This document shows, in pieces, positions 39,737 to 48,767 of a stretch of 64,000 nucleotides of DNA; position 1 is the stretch's first letter, and each line of letters starts with the position of its first letter. Below the pieces are notes generated by a model. The model was given only the letters and a program-made list of their open reading frames with translations, searched no databases and was not told the origin of the DNA. The position numbers and the translations under genes were made by a program. Origin of the DNA: Sphingomonas sp. HITSZ_GF (GTDB taxonomy: Bacteria; Pseudomonadota; Alphaproteobacteria; Sphingomonadales; Sphingomonadaceae); the NCBI RefSeq assembly GCF_029543155.1, contig NZ_JARQXA010000004.1:434001-498000 (forward strand), read 5' to 3'.

Positions 39737-41269
39737 TCAATCGCCGCCGTTATCGGCCTTTTCGGACTTGGCGCGCACTGCCGCGATCGCCCCGTCCAGA
39801 TCGCCCGCATCGAGCTTGGCGACCAGCGCCGCCGCCAGCTTGCCATGCGCCCCGCTGTGCGGATCGTTGACCAGCGGCTGCAGCACCGTCCGCGCGCCGG
39901 TGGCGTTCCGCTCGCCCAGATACATCACCGCGGTGGTCATGCGCAGCGCATAGTCATAAGGCGCGAGCAGGAAGGCGCTGTTCAATCCGTCCTTGGCGAT
40001 TTCGGGCGGCGCCACGCCCTGCTCTACATAGCTGCGATAATAGAGCCAGAGCGGCATCGGATCGCGCGGATCGAGCCGGTTCGCCTTGGACAGGATCGCC
40101 CGCACCGCGTTCCAGCTCTCCGGCCGGGCGTCCTTCGCCTTGCGTGCCTCGAGCATCCGGGCATTGGCATCGAGCGTGAGCGCACGCACCAGCTTGGGAT
40201 CGGCGGCCAGCGCGCGATCGGCTGCGGCCTGGGCGCCGGCATAGTCCCCCGCGTCGATCGCCGCGCCGGCGAGCACCAGCTGCGCATCGGGGTCGTCGGG
40301 CCAGGGCGCCGCCGCCTTGCGTGCATCGGCATAGATGGGCTGCACCGTATCAGGGCGCACCGCGGCCTTCGAGCGGATGCGCACTTCCATCATCGCCGCC
40401 ATGCCTGCGCTCAGCTTGCGCACCGTCACCGGGCCGATCGCCAGCTGCGCGCCGGGCAGCGTCGAGATCGCAAGGTGGCGCTTCTTGTAAACTTCCAGCT
40501 CGCCGTCGAGCTGCTTGAGGTCGCCGAACACCTTGGCGGCCTCGCGCGTCGACTTGCCGGCCTTGAGCGCCGCGACATAGGCGGAAAGCTGGGTGCTCCG
40601 CTGCGGCGCGCCGAGGCGCAGATAGTGGGTGAGCAGCCAGGCGCGGCCGTAGAATCCGTCGATCTGGCTCTCGCCGAGCGACTTGGAATCGACCGTGAGC
40701 AGCTTCTCCATCGGCAGCCCGGCATCGCTCATGATGCTGATCCCGCGATAGAGCGGCGGCTCGCCGAGCGTGACCGATCCGTCCTTGCCGAATCGGGCAG
40801 TGGCGTTGAACTCGGCAAAGCCCTCGATCAGCCAGCTCGGATAGCCGGTATTGGGATCGAGGCTCAACATCAGGTTGTGCGCATATTCGTGGAGCAGGAT
40901 CTGCAGCGGCTTGAGCGCCAGGCTGCCGCCGCCGCGGCCCTGTTCGGGCACGATCGCCACCGATCCCGAGGCGCGCGGCACGAAGAAGCCGTCGACGCCC
41001 TGGCGGCCGATCAGCCGCTCGACCGTCTGGACGTCGTCCACCGTGAACACGGTGACGCGGGCGGCATTGCTCGTCTCGGCATCGCCGCCGCCCACCATCA
41101 GCCGGATCGCGCGGTCGAGCCGTTCGAGATTGGTGGCGAAGGCCTTGAGCTTCTCGGGGTCGCGATCGGCATAGACGATGAAATGCGGCGTACTCGCCTC
41201 GTACCAGTCGGCCCGCGCAGTGGCGGGCAGGGCGAGCAGCAGCAACGCCATAAGCCTACGCAACAACAT
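39737..41269 (-). CDS. Exported HExxH metallopeptidase-like protein with TPR region, paralog 2
   Basis: The protein has 510 residues with a signal peptide (MLLRRLMALLLLALPATARA). It has HEYAH (ILLHEYAHNLML) and IEGFAEFNA as the zinc-binding set, DWYEASTPHFIVYADRDPEK at the mature N-terminus and TPR-like helices in the C-terminal half (DAQLVLAGAAIDAGDYAGAQ). It is 51 bp from paralog 1 and 71 bp from paralog 3, all in one direction, so the three are probably one transcription unit. The active-site motifs are intact, so this is not a decayed copy. Confidence 0.83.
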   Translation of the reverse strand: MLLRRLMALLLLALPATARADWYEASTPHFIVYADRDPEKLKAFATNLERLDRAIRLMVGGGDAETSNAARVTVFTVDDVQTVERLIGRQGVDGFFVPRASGSVAIVPEQGRGGGSLALKPLQILLHEYAHNLMLSLDPNTGYPSWLIEGFAEFNATARFGKDGSVTLGEPPLYRGISIMSDAGLPMEKLLTVDSKSLGESQIDGFYGRAWLLTHYLRLGAPQRSTQLSAYVAALKAGKSTREAAKVFGDLKQLDGELEVYKKRHLAISTLPGAQLAIGPVTVRKLSAGMAAMMEVRIRSKAAVRPDTVQPIYADARKAAAPWPDDPDAQLVLAGAAIDAGDYAGAQAAADRALAADPKLVRALTLDANARMLEARKAKDARPESWNAVRAILSKANRLDPRDPMPLWLYYRSYVEQGVAPPEIAKDGLNSAFLLAPYDYALRMTTAVMYLGERNATGARTVLQPLVNDPHSGAHGKLAAALVAKLDAGDLDGAIAAVRAKSEKADNGGD

Positions 41270-41340
41270 GATGAAATCCCCCTCTTGCCGGCCGATGCTA
41301 TTCGCGCCCAGCGCCGGTGCAAGCGGCGAATTGCACGCGA

Positions 41341-42867
41341 TCAGGAATCATCGTCCTCGTCCCGCCCGCGGCCGCCATCGAGCAGCGCGATCGCGCCGTC
41401 CACGTCGCCCGCATCTATCTTGGCGAGCAGCAGCGTGGCGCGTTCGGCAAGCCCGCGGCCATGCGGCTGATACGCAAGCGGGGCGAGCAGCTGGCGCGCG
41501 CGGATGACATCGCGGTCGCGCAGCAGCATCGTCGCGGTGTTGAGCCTGAGGCCGCTGTCCTGCGGGGCATAGACATAGGCATCGTAGAGCCCGTCCTTGG
41601 CCATGGCCGGCACCTGGACATGCTGATCGAGATAGCTGCGATAATAGAGGATCAGCGGCTCGGGATCCTGCGGATCGATCCGATTGCCCGCGGCGATGAT
41701 CTTGCGGATGCCCGACCAGGTCTCCTTGGCGACATCCTTCGCATCGCGCGCACGCGCCATGCGGCACATCGCCTTATAGACATAGCCGTCCACGGCCTTG
41801 GGATCGGCGGCGAGCGCGCGATCGGCTGCGGCTTCCGATACGGCATAGTCGCGCGCGTCATAGGCGGCCTCGGCCAGCACCAACTGCGCCCCGGCATCGT
41901 CGGGATAGGGCGCGGCCGCCTTCTTCGCATCGGCATAGACATCGGGTGCGGTCTTGGCGTTCACGCCCCGCTTCGAGCGAATGCGAACCTCCATCGTCGC
42001 CGCTTCGCCGGGCGTCAGCTTGCGGATCGTCACCTCGCCGGCCATCGTCATCGATGCGGGGATTTTGCGCACGGTGAAGCGGCCGAGCTTGTAGCGTTCC
42101 AGTTCGCGGTCGAGCGCCTTCAGGTCGCCGAACACCGCCGCCGCTTCGGTCAGCGACTTGCCGCTGTTGATCGCTGCCACATAGGCGTCCAGCTGGCCCT
42201 GCCGCTGGCCGCTGAAATTGAGATAGTGGCTGAGCAGCCAGCCGCGCCCATACAGGCCCTGGCGTTGCTGGTCGGTGAGCTTGAGCGTGTCGGCAATCAG
42301 CAGCTTGTCGGCGGGCAGCCAATTGCCGGCGAGCAGGCCGCGTCCACGATATTGCGGCGGCGCGCCGAGCAGCATCGAGCCGTCCCGCTCATAGCTTGTC
42401 GTCGCGAGCGTCTCGGCAAAGCCCTCGATATACCATGACGGATAGGCGGTGTTCGGGGTCAGGCTCCACATCAGGTGATGCGCATATTCATGCTGCAGGA
42501 TTTGCTGCGCATTCAGGGCATTGATGCCGCCATCGTCCGAATTGCTTGGCACGATCGCCAGCGACCCGCCGGCGCGGGGCTTGTAGAAGCCGGCCACGCC
42601 CTGGCGCCCGGCGAGCGCAGCGACCGCCCCTTTGCTGTCGACGACATAGACGGTCAGCCGGTTCGCGCGCCCGATCGGCGGGTCGGGCATGTCGCGCAAG
42701 CTGCGAAACATTCGGTCGAACCGCTCGAGCCTGGTCGCGAAGGCCTTGAGTCGTTCGGGATTCTGCTCCGAATAGACGACGAAATGCCCCGAGCTCGCCT
42801 CGTACCAGTCGGCATGCGCCGTTGCTGGCGCGGCGAGCAGCAGCGCTGCAAGCAGCTTGCGCAACAT
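41341..42867 (-). CDS. Exported HExxH metallopeptidase-like protein with TPR region, paralog 3
   Basis: The protein has 508 residues with a signal peptide (MLRKLLAALLLAAPATAHA). The zinc motif is ILQHEYAHHLMW followed by YIEGFAETLATTS; the shared start DWYEASSGHFVVYSEQNPER and the middle signature LYGRGWLLSHYLNF (TLYGRGWLLTHYTI in paralog 1) identify it as the same family. It ends in an acidic tail (DEDDDS), unlike the basic tail of paralog 1. It is the first gene of the tandem array, 78 bp downstream of priA. AGAGGGGGA lies before the ATG. Confidence 0.83.
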   Translation of the reverse strand: MLRKLLAALLLAAPATAHADWYEASSGHFVVYSEQNPERLKAFATRLERFDRMFRSLRDMPDPPIGRANRLTVYVVDSKGAVAALAGRQGVAGFYKPRAGGSLAIVPSNSDDGGINALNAQQILQHEYAHHLMWSLTPNTAYPSWYIEGFAETLATTSYERDGSMLLGAPPQYRGRGLLAGNWLPADKLLIADTLKLTDQQRQGLYGRGWLLSHYLNFSGQRQGQLDAYVAAINSGKSLTEAAAVFGDLKALDRELERYKLGRFTVRKIPASMTMAGEVTIRKLTPGEAATMEVRIRSKRGVNAKTAPDVYADAKKAAAPYPDDAGAQLVLAEAAYDARDYAVSEAAADRALAADPKAVDGYVYKAMCRMARARDAKDVAKETWSGIRKIIAAGNRIDPQDPEPLILYYRSYLDQHVQVPAMAKDGLYDAYVYAPQDSGLRLNTATMLLRDRDVIRARQLLAPLAYQPHGRGLAERATLLLAKIDAGDVDGAIALLDGGRGRDEDDDS

Positions 42868-42945
42868 CCTGGAATCCCCCTCTTTGCCGGGGATGCTATC
42901 GCGCCTGCCGGGGCCGGTACAGAGCCCCGTTTACACCGAATCGGT

Positions 42946-45114
42946 TCAAACGAAGCTGTACGGATCGACGTCCACCGCCACGCGCACCTTCTGGCTCCAG
43001 GAAAGCCCGCCCAGCCAGTCGCGCAGCACCTGCTGCACGTCGAAGCTGCGCCTTGCATGGACGAGCAGCCGGTAGCGGTGGCGCCCGCGCAGCATCGCCA
43101 GCGGGGCGGGAGCGGGGCCATAGACGTGCATGTCCTCGCCGATCTCGGGCGCGGTGCGGCCGATCATCCGCGCGGTCTCCTCGGCGGCGGCGCGGTCCTC
43201 GGAGCTGACGATGATCGCGGCATAGCGGCCATAGGGCGGCGCATCGGCGTCGCGGCGCGCCTCGGTCTCGGCGGCATAGAAGCTCTCGGCATCGCCCGAG
43301 ATCAGCGCCTGCATCACCGGCGCATCGGGCGCATGCGTCTGGATATAGACCGTCCCCGGCTTCTCGCCGCGCCCGGCGCGCCCGGCCACCTGCATGATCT
43401 GCTGGAAGGTGCGTTCGGACGCGCGCAGGTCGCCGCCGTCGAGGCCCAGGTCCGCGTCGATCACGCCGACCAGGGTCAGGTTCGGAAAGTGATAGCCCTT
43501 GGTGACCAACTGGGTGCCCACCACGATGTCGATCGCGCCATGCTCCATTCTGCTGACGAACTCGGCCGCCTTGGCGGGCGACCAGAGCGTGTCCGAAGTG
43601 ACGATCGCGGTGCGCGCCTCGGGCCACAAGGCCGCGACTTCGTCGGCGATCCGCTCGACGCCGGGGCCGCAGGCGACCAGCGTGTCCTCGCTCTTGCACT
43701 CGGGGCACAGGCTCGGCGCGGGAATGGTGTGCCCGCAGTGATGGCAGGACAGCCGCCTGAGCAGACGGTGCTCGACCATCCAGGCGGTGCAGTTCGGGCA
43801 TTGGAAGCGGTGGCCGCAATGCCGGCACAAGGTCAGCGGCGCATAGCCGCGCCGGTTGAGGAACAGCAGCGACTGCTCGCCCCTGGCCAGCGTCTCGTCG
43901 ATCGCCTTGACCAGCGCCGGGGCGATCCAGCGGCCGCGCTCGGGCGGGTCCTGGATCAGGTCGATCGGGCGGATCTCGGGCATCTCCGCCAGTCCGTAGC
44001 GCCCGGGCAGCTTGAGCTCCTCGTAGCGGCCGAGCTCGACCTGGTGACGCGTCTCGATCGCCGGCGTGGCCGAAGCGAGGATCACCGGGCACTCCTCGAA
44101 CCGCCCGCGCATCACCGCGACGTCGCGCGCATGGTAATGCACGCCGTCTTCCTGCTTGAAGCTGGTCTCGTGCGCCTCGTCGACCACGATCAGGCCGAGA
44201 TTGGGATAGGGCAGGAACAGCGCCGAGCGCGCGCCCACCGTCACCATCGCCTCACCACTGGCGATCGCGCGCCAGGCGCGGCGCCGCTGCGAGGTGCGCA
44301 GGCCCGAATGCCAGGCGACCGGATCGCAGCCGAAGCGCTTCTCGAAGCGGGTGAGGAACGGCTCGGTCAGCGCGATCTCGGGAAGCAGCACCAAAGTCTG
44401 CTTGCCCGATGCGAGCGCGGCGGCGACCGCTTCGAAATAGACTTCGGTCTTGCCCGATCCCGTCACCCCGTCGAGCAGGAAGGGCTGGAATGCTTCAGCG
44501 CCCACCGCCTGGCGCAGGATCGATGCGGCGTCGGCCTGGAGCGGGTTGAGCTCGGGCGGCGCGAAGCTCGGGTCCGGCATCGGATAGGGTGTGTCGGTAT
44601 CGACCACCACCGGCTCGATCGCGCCGACCTTCACCAGCCCGCGGATCACCGCGTCGGAGACGTCGGCGACCAGCGCCAGCTCCTTGACCAGCCCTTGCCG
44701 CTCGCCGATCCTTTCAAGAGCCTGCGCGCGCTGCGGGGTCAGCCGCTCGGGCACCGTTCCGGTGGCGCGATATTCGGTGATCGTCGGTGCGCTCTCGAAG
44801 GCGGCGGAGGTGCGCAGCGCCATCGCCAGCACGGCGGAGGGCGGGCTCAGATAATAGTCCGCCGTCCATTCGACGAGCCGGCGCACCGGCGCAGGGATTG
44901 GCGGCGCGTCGGCAACGGCGAGGATGTTGCGCAGCCGGTTGTCGCCGATCTCCTCGGTCGGCAGCCGCTCGGGCTCCCAGACCACGCCGGCATATTGGCG
45001 CGGCCCGATCGGCACGACGACGATCGATCCCGGCGCGACCTGCATGCCGGCAGGCACGCGATAGTCGAGGGGGCCGAGCGCGGGATGCAGGACGAGGACG
45101 CGGGCGCGGGACAT
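42946..45114 (-). CDS. priA: Primosomal protein N' (replication restart helicase PriA)
   Basis: The protein has 722 residues. The 3' DNA-binding domain is at the N-terminus (LDYRVPAGMQVAPGSIVVVP). The helicase core has Walker A GVTGSGKTEVYF, DEAH box (VVDEAHETSFKQ) and motif VI region (QVAGRAGRGEKPG). Between the helicase lobes lies the zinc cluster with paired cysteines (CRHCGH, CPNC, CHHCGH, CPEC). It reloads the replisome at collapsed forks. Start ATG 45114. Confidence 0.96.
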   Translation of the reverse strand: MSRARVLVLHPALGPLDYRVPAGMQVAPGSIVVVPIGPRQYAGVVWEPERLPTEEIGDNRLRNILAVADAPPIPAPVRRLVEWTADYYLSPPSAVLAMALRTSAAFESAPTITEYRATGTVPERLTPQRAQALERIGERQGLVKELALVADVSDAVIRGLVKVGAIEPVVVDTDTPYPMPDPSFAPPELNPLQADAASILRQAVGAEAFQPFLLDGVTGSGKTEVYFEAVAAALASGKQTLVLLPEIALTEPFLTRFEKRFGCDPVAWHSGLRTSQRRRAWRAIASGEAMVTVGARSALFLPYPNLGLIVVDEAHETSFKQEDGVHYHARDVAVMRGRFEECPVILASATPAIETRHQVELGRYEELKLPGRYGLAEMPEIRPIDLIQDPPERGRWIAPALVKAIDETLARGEQSLLFLNRRGYAPLTLCRHCGHRFQCPNCTAWMVEHRLLRRLSCHHCGHTIPAPSLCPECKSEDTLVACGPGVERIADEVAALWPEARTAIVTSDTLWSPAKAAEFVSRMEHGAIDIVVGTQLVTKGYHFPNLTLVGVIDADLGLDGGDLRASERTFQQIMQVAGRAGRGEKPGTVYIQTHAPDAPVMQALISGDAESFYAAETEARRDADAPPYGRYAAIIVSSEDRAAAEETARMIGRTAPEIGEDMHVYGPAPAPLAMLRGRHRYRLLVHARRSFDVQQVLRDWLGGLSWSQKVRVAVDVDPYSFV

Positions 45115-45186
45115 GGGCGCCCCTCATATGGGCTTTTGCGCGCGAAACGGAATCCCCGTATCGTCGCGCTCTGCACATGTCCCTTT

Positions 45187-45268
45187 CGTCATCCCGCGAA
45201 GGCGGGGATCCAGAGCCCGGGGCGACGTCGCTTGTGACCCTGGATCCCCGCCTTCGCGGGGATGACGA
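45187..45268. repeat. Intergenic hairpin repeat, CGCGAAGGCGGGGATCC variant
   Basis: Arms CGTCATCCCGCGAAGGCGGG and complement (28 bp) enclose a 28-bp centre. It has the same CGTCAT...ATGACG ends as the main family but a different stem core. It lies between priA and the small exported protein gene. Confidence 0.8.
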
Positions 45269-45285
45269 GTAAGGAAAGGATTTCG

Positions 45286-45750
45286 ATGCTGTTCGCCGCC
45301 GCCCTGCTGCTCCTCCAGACCGCCCCGGCCCCCGCCGCCCAGACCACCGCGTGCAAGGCGACCGATGCCAGCCTGCCCACCGGCCTGCTCGGCTGGGTGA
45401 AGCCCGGCGACGAATTCGTGCCCGGCAAGGCCGTCGAACTGGAGACGATCGACGGCGCGGCGCTCAAGGGCTTGCCCGCCGGCAGCAAGCCCGGCCGCGC
45501 GGCGATGATCGGCTTCAAGGTGGAGAGCGCGGGCGTCTATGGCGTCGCGCTCGATCAGGGCGGCTGGATCGACGTGCTGTCGGGGGTCGAGGGCGGTGCG
45601 GCGCTCACCTCGGTCAAGCACGGCCATGGCCCCGAATGCTCGACGATCCGCAAGATCGTCCGCTTCGATCTCAAGCCGGGGGTATATCGCCTCTATGTCT
45701 CGGGGCTCTCCACGCCGAAGGTGAAGGCAATGCTTGTCAGCGGCGAATAG
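45286..45750 (+). CDS. Small exported protein, member of a local paralog pair
   Basis: The protein has 154 residues with a signal peptide at about 1-18. ATG 45286 is preceded by AAGGAAAGGA. The pattern GVALDQGGWIDVLSG followed by ECSTIRKIVRFDLKPGVYRLYVSGL is also found in the gene at 46635-47036 (GIAIDQEGWIDAFP, RCSTIRKILYYRMRPGTYRVTVNRL), and the two cysteines are conserved in both. It looks like a small beta-sandwich domain in the periplasm. No named family is recognised. Confidence 0.8.
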   Translation: MLFAAALLLLQTAPAPAAQTTACKATDASLPTGLLGWVKPGDEFVPGKAVELETIDGAALKGLPAGSKPGRAAMIGFKVESAGVYGVALDQGGWIDVLSGVEGGAALTSVKHGHGPECSTIRKIVRFDLKPGVYRLYVSGLSTPKVKAMLVSGE

Positions 45751-45763
45751 GGACCAACGCATT

Positions 45764-45867
45764 CTGTTCCCCGGCGAAAGCCGGGGCCCAGTTTCGGTGA
45801 ATCTGGCTAGGCGCGAGCGCCTCTCGAATAACATTGCAACTGGGCCCCGGCTTTCGCCGGGGAACAG
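45764..45867. repeat. Intergenic hairpin repeat, TTCCCCGGCGAAAGCCGGGG variant
   Basis: Arms CTGTTCCCCGGCGAAAGCCG and CGGCTTTCGCCGGGGAACAG (29 bp in all, perfect) enclose a 46-bp centre. The closest relative is the copy at 60225. It lies between convergent genes and could terminate both. Confidence 0.85.
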
Positions 45868-45887
45868 GTCCTGGTTCCGATCAACCC

Positions 45888-46565
45888 CTAGGCCCGCAGC
45901 GTCAGCGACAGCGTGACGGCGTGGTCCATCTGGTCGCGCGCGCCGTTCCGGCCGAAGCGATACTGGTTGAGATAGCCCGTCTCGAGGCGGAGCTGGCGGC
46001 TGACGGGCACGCCCAGCCCGATGCTGTTGCGCATCCGCTCCACGCCCTCGCGTTGGCCCCAGCCGGTGGTGTTGAGGTTGAGGAAGGTCTCGTGCGCGGC
46101 GAACAGCCCGAACCCGCCGCGCGTCAGCGCATGGGTGAAGCGCAATTGCCCGCGCACGCGGTGGCCGATGCCGGACCCTGAGCTGTTGAAGCGCTGCTCC
46201 ACCCGGATGCGCGCGGCCAGCCCCGCAGCGAGCGGCACGATGATGTGCTGGCGGGTGCGCTCCTCGTTGGGCAGCGCCCGGCCGTCGCTGAAGTCCTCGA
46301 CATGGCGATAGCCGATGCCGATCTCGATCTTGCCGATCTTCCAGGCATAGAGCCCGCCGATCTCGGTATGCGCCAGCCCCTTTGCGCGGTCGCCGAAGCG
46401 CACGATGTTCTCGATCGTCGCCTCGCTGTGCGCCGTCACCGGCACGGTGCCGCTTGCCTGCAGCCATAGCTGGTCGTCGGTCCGCTGGGCAAAGGCGGGC
46501 AGCGCGGCGAGCAGCAGGGGCAAGGCGAGAAGCGATCGCATCGCGCCTAAACGCATCCTCTTCAT
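45888..46565 (-). CDS. DUF2490-family outer-membrane-type protein
   Basis: About 225 residues from ATG 46565; ATGs at 46556 and 46541 are also possible, and the last gives the tightest signal peptide (MRSLLALPLLLAALPAFAQ). The mature protein shows alternating beta-strand patterns typical of a small outer-membrane barrel (DDQLWLQASGTVPVT, HRVRGQLRFTHALTRGGFGL, LRLETGYLNQYRFG, terminal AVTLSLTLRA). DUF2490 proteins are predicted outer-membrane proteins of unknown function. It stands between the two paralogous small exported proteins, on the opposite strand. Confidence 0.82.
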   Translation of the reverse strand: MKRMRLGAMRSLLALPLLLAALPAFAQRTDDQLWLQASGTVPVTAHSEATIENIVRFGDRAKGLAHTEIGGLYAWKIGKIEIGIGYRHVEDFSDGRALPNEERTRQHIIVPLAAGLAARIRVEQRFNSSGSGIGHRVRGQLRFTHALTRGGFGLFAAHETFLNLNTTGWGQREGVERMRNSIGLGVPVSRQLRLETGYLNQYRFGRNGARDQMDHAVTLSLTLRA

Positions 46566-46634
46566 TTCGGTGCAAGCTTTAGTTGCTGCGATCGGAACAT
46601 TCATGGAACATTTCTCCGAATTCAGGAGGGAGGA

Positions 46635-47036
46635 ATGGCAATGATTCTCACGGCGCTCGCATTGGCCGCTTCGGTGCAGGGGAAATGCACCGCGCTCGAC
46701 ACGCGATTGCCGCGCCCGCTCGCCGGCTGGACGCGCGACGGGCGCGGGCTCGATACCGGTCATGCGGTGACCGTGCCGGTACGCGGCGGCACGCTCGAGA
46801 CCCGGATCACCATCCGCAAGCCGGGCACCGTCGGCATCGCGATCGATCAGGAAGGCTGGATCGATGCGTTTCCCGCCCAGGGCCGCCGCGCGCTGCGCAT
46901 GGCCTCGGAAAGCCGCGGCCCGCGCTGTTCGACGATCCGCAAGATCCTCTATTACCGGATGCGCCCCGGCACCTATCGCGTCACGGTGAATCGGCTTAAG
47001 GGCGGTCGCGCAAAGCTGATGCTCACGCATGACTGA
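46635..47036 (+). CDS. Small exported protein, second member of the local paralog pair
   Basis: The protein has 133 residues with a short signal peptide (MAMILTALALAASVQG). It shares the W-I-D and CSTIRKI patterns and the overall length with the protein at 45286-45750 but is clearly diverged, so the duplication is old. AGGAGGGAGGA precedes the ATG. It ends 12 bp before transaldolase and is probably cotranscribed with it. Confidence 0.78.
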   Translation: MAMILTALALAASVQGKCTALDTRLPRPLAGWTRDGRGLDTGHAVTVPVRGGTLETRITIRKPGTVGIAIDQEGWIDAFPAQGRRALRMASESRGPRCSTIRKILYYRMRPGTYRVTVNRLKGGRAKLMLTHD

Positions 47037-47048
47037 CAGGGATTCCAC

Positions 47049-47705
47049 ATGAAGTTCTTCGCCGACACCGCCGATACCGCCGACATTCGCGACCTGGCCG
47101 ACACCGGTCTGCTCGACGGCGTCACCACCAATCCTTCGCTGATCCACAAGGCCGGCCGTGATTTCCTCGAGGTGGTCAAGGAGATCTGCGAGATCGTGCC
47201 GGGCATGCCGGTCTCGGCCGAAGTCGTCGCGCTCGATTTCGAGGGCATGATGCGCGAGGCCGAAGTGGTGCGGAAGGTCGCCGACAATGTCGCGGTCAAG
47301 GTGCCGCTGACGATCGACGGCCTCAAGGCGTGCAAGGCGCTGACCAGCGACGGCACGATGGTCAACGTCACGCTCTGCTTCTCGGCCAACCAGGCGCTGC
47401 TCGCCGCCAAGGCCGGCGCGACCTTCATCTCGCCGTTCGTCGGCCGCCACGACGATATCGGCTATCCGGGCATGGACCTGATCGCCGACATCCGCACGAT
47501 CTACGACAATTACGCCTTCGACACCGAGATCCTGGTCGCCTCGGTGCGCAACCCGATCCATGTGCTCGAGGCCGCCAAGATCGGCGCCGACGTGATGACC
47601 GCGCCGCCGGCGGTGATCCGCCAGCTGGTCAAGCACCCGCTGACCGACGCCGGCATCGCCTCGTTCATGGCCGACTGGGCCAAGACCGGCCAGAAGATCG
47701 GTTGA
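47049..47705 (+). CDS. tal: Transaldolase (small TalC/FSA-type)
   Basis: The protein has 218 residues, the short single-domain class of transaldolases. Landmarks are MKFFADTAD at the start, VTTNPSL, the Schiff-base lysine in [34 protein letters not shown] and VMTAPP. It exchanges dihydroxyacetone units in the pentose phosphate pathway; members with the same fold can act as fructose-6-phosphate aldolases. Confidence 0.95.
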   Translation: MKFFADTADTADIRDLADTGLLDGVTTNPSLIHKAGRDFLEVVKEICEIVPGMPVSAEVVALDFEGMMREAEVVRKVADNVAVKVPLTIDGLKACKALTSDGTMVNVTLCFSANQALLAAKAGATFISPFVGRHDDIGYPGMDLIADIRTIYDNYAFDTEILVASVRNPIHVLEAAKIGADVMTAPPAVIRQLVKHPLTDAGIASFMADWAKTGQKIG

Positions 47706-47711
47706 ACCTTA

Positions 47712-47856
47712 GCTCCCTCTCCCCATCGGGGAGAGGGAAGGGGCCCGCCGCGAAGCGGTGGGAAGGGAGAGGGGCAGTAGGGGGCGTTGACTGCCCCTCT
47801 CCCTTCCGCCGACTTCGTCGGCTCCCTCCCTCTCCCCAGAGGGGAGAGGGAGAGCT
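47712..47856. repeat. Intergenic hairpin repeat with CCCTCTCCCC-type arms
   Basis: Nested stems: CTCCCTCTCCCC / GGGGAGAGGGAG at the ends, plus a small internal CTCTCCCCATCGGGGAGAG hairpin, and GGGAAGGGAGAGGGGCAG / CTGCCCCTCTCCCTTCC in the middle. It is a second repeat family with copies at 20073 and 54058. It lies between transaldolase and xerC. Confidence 0.75.
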
Positions 47857-47867
47857 ATGCTCCCCCC

Positions 47868-48761
47868 ATGACCACCCCCGCCCTTCCGCTCCTCTATGCG
47901 CAGCATCTCGTGCGGGATCGGCGGCGATCGGCGCATACCGTGCGGGCCTATGGCGCCACTGCCGAGCGGCTGGTCGCCTTCCTCCAGCGCCATTGGGGCG
48001 GCCCGGTCACCCGCGACGCGCTCGCGAACATCACCGCCACCGATCTGCGCGCCTATCTCGCGTACCGCCGCGACGAGGGGCTGGTCAACGCGTCCGCCGC
48101 GCGCGAGCTGTCCGCCGTCCGCGGCTTCCTGAAATTCGCCGCCGGCGACGAGGCCGAGCTGCCCCGGCTCAAGGGCCCGCGCGTCAAGAAGGGCGTGCCG
48201 CGCCCGATCGCCCCGCACGAAGCCGTCGCGCTCGCCGAAACCGTGTCGGAGGAGGCCAGCGAGCCTTGGCTCGCCGCGCGCGATTGGGCGGTGCTGCTGC
48301 TGCTCTACGGCGCCGGGCTGCGCATCGGCGAGGCGGTGGCGCTCACCGGCGCGGTGCTGCCGCTGGGCCAGACGATGAGCGTCACTGGCAAGCGCGCCAA
48401 GACGCGGCTGGTGCCGCTGCTTCCCCAGGTGCGCGAGGCGATCGAAGCCTATGCCCGGCTATCCCCCTATGGCACCGCGCGCGATGCGCCCTTGTTCCGC
48501 GGGGCCAAGGGCGGGCCGCTGCCGCCCGGCGTGATCCGCAAGTCGGTCCAGCGCGCGCGCACCGCGCTCGGCCTGTCCGATCGCACCACGCCGCACGCGC
48601 TGCGCCACAGCTTCGCCACCCACCTGCTCGGCCGCGGCGCCGATCTGCGCGCGCTGCAGGAGCTGCTCGGCCATGCCAGCCTCAGCTCGACCCAGGTCTA
48701 TACCGCGGTCGACGCGGCGCATCTGCTCGACGTGTACCGCAACGCGCATCCCCGTGCGTAG
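47868..48761 (+). CDS. xerC: Tyrosine recombinase XerC
   Basis: The protein has 297 residues, normal for XerC/XerD. The N-terminal SAM-like core-binding domain (about 5-95) is followed by the catalytic domain with R152 (GAGLRIGEA), K175 (TGKRAKTR), H243-x-x-R246 (HALRHSF), H269 (LLGHASLSSTQ) and nucleophile Y278. With XerD it resolves chromosome dimers at dif. Nothing phage-like surrounds it, so a housekeeping role is likely. XerC rather than XerD rests on the HALRHSFATHLL context and is not certain. Confidence 0.9.
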   Translation: MTTPALPLLYAQHLVRDRRRSAHTVRAYGATAERLVAFLQRHWGGPVTRDALANITATDLRAYLAYRRDEGLVNASAARELSAVRGFLKFAAGDEAELPRLKGPRVKKGVPRPIAPHEAVALAETVSEEASEPWLAARDWAVLLLLYGAGLRIGEAVALTGAVLPLGQTMSVTGKRAKTRLVPLLPQVREAIEAYARLSPYGTARDAPLFRGAKGGPLPPGVIRKSVQRARTALGLSDRTTPHALRHSFATHLLGRGADLRALQELLGHASLSSTQVYTAVDAAHLLDVYRNAHPRA

Positions 48762-48767
48762 CGACGT

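Noticed and set aside
45888..47636. 582-codon frame extending the DUF2490 gene
   Set aside because: The upstream part is antisense to transaldolase and the small exported protein; the signal peptide at about 46541-46565 marks the real start.
47868..48761. Tyrosine recombinase considered as a phage or island integrase
   Set aside because: Length, core-binding domain and catalytic spacing are those of XerC, and there are no mobile genes around it; the tRNA repeat is over 6 kb away.
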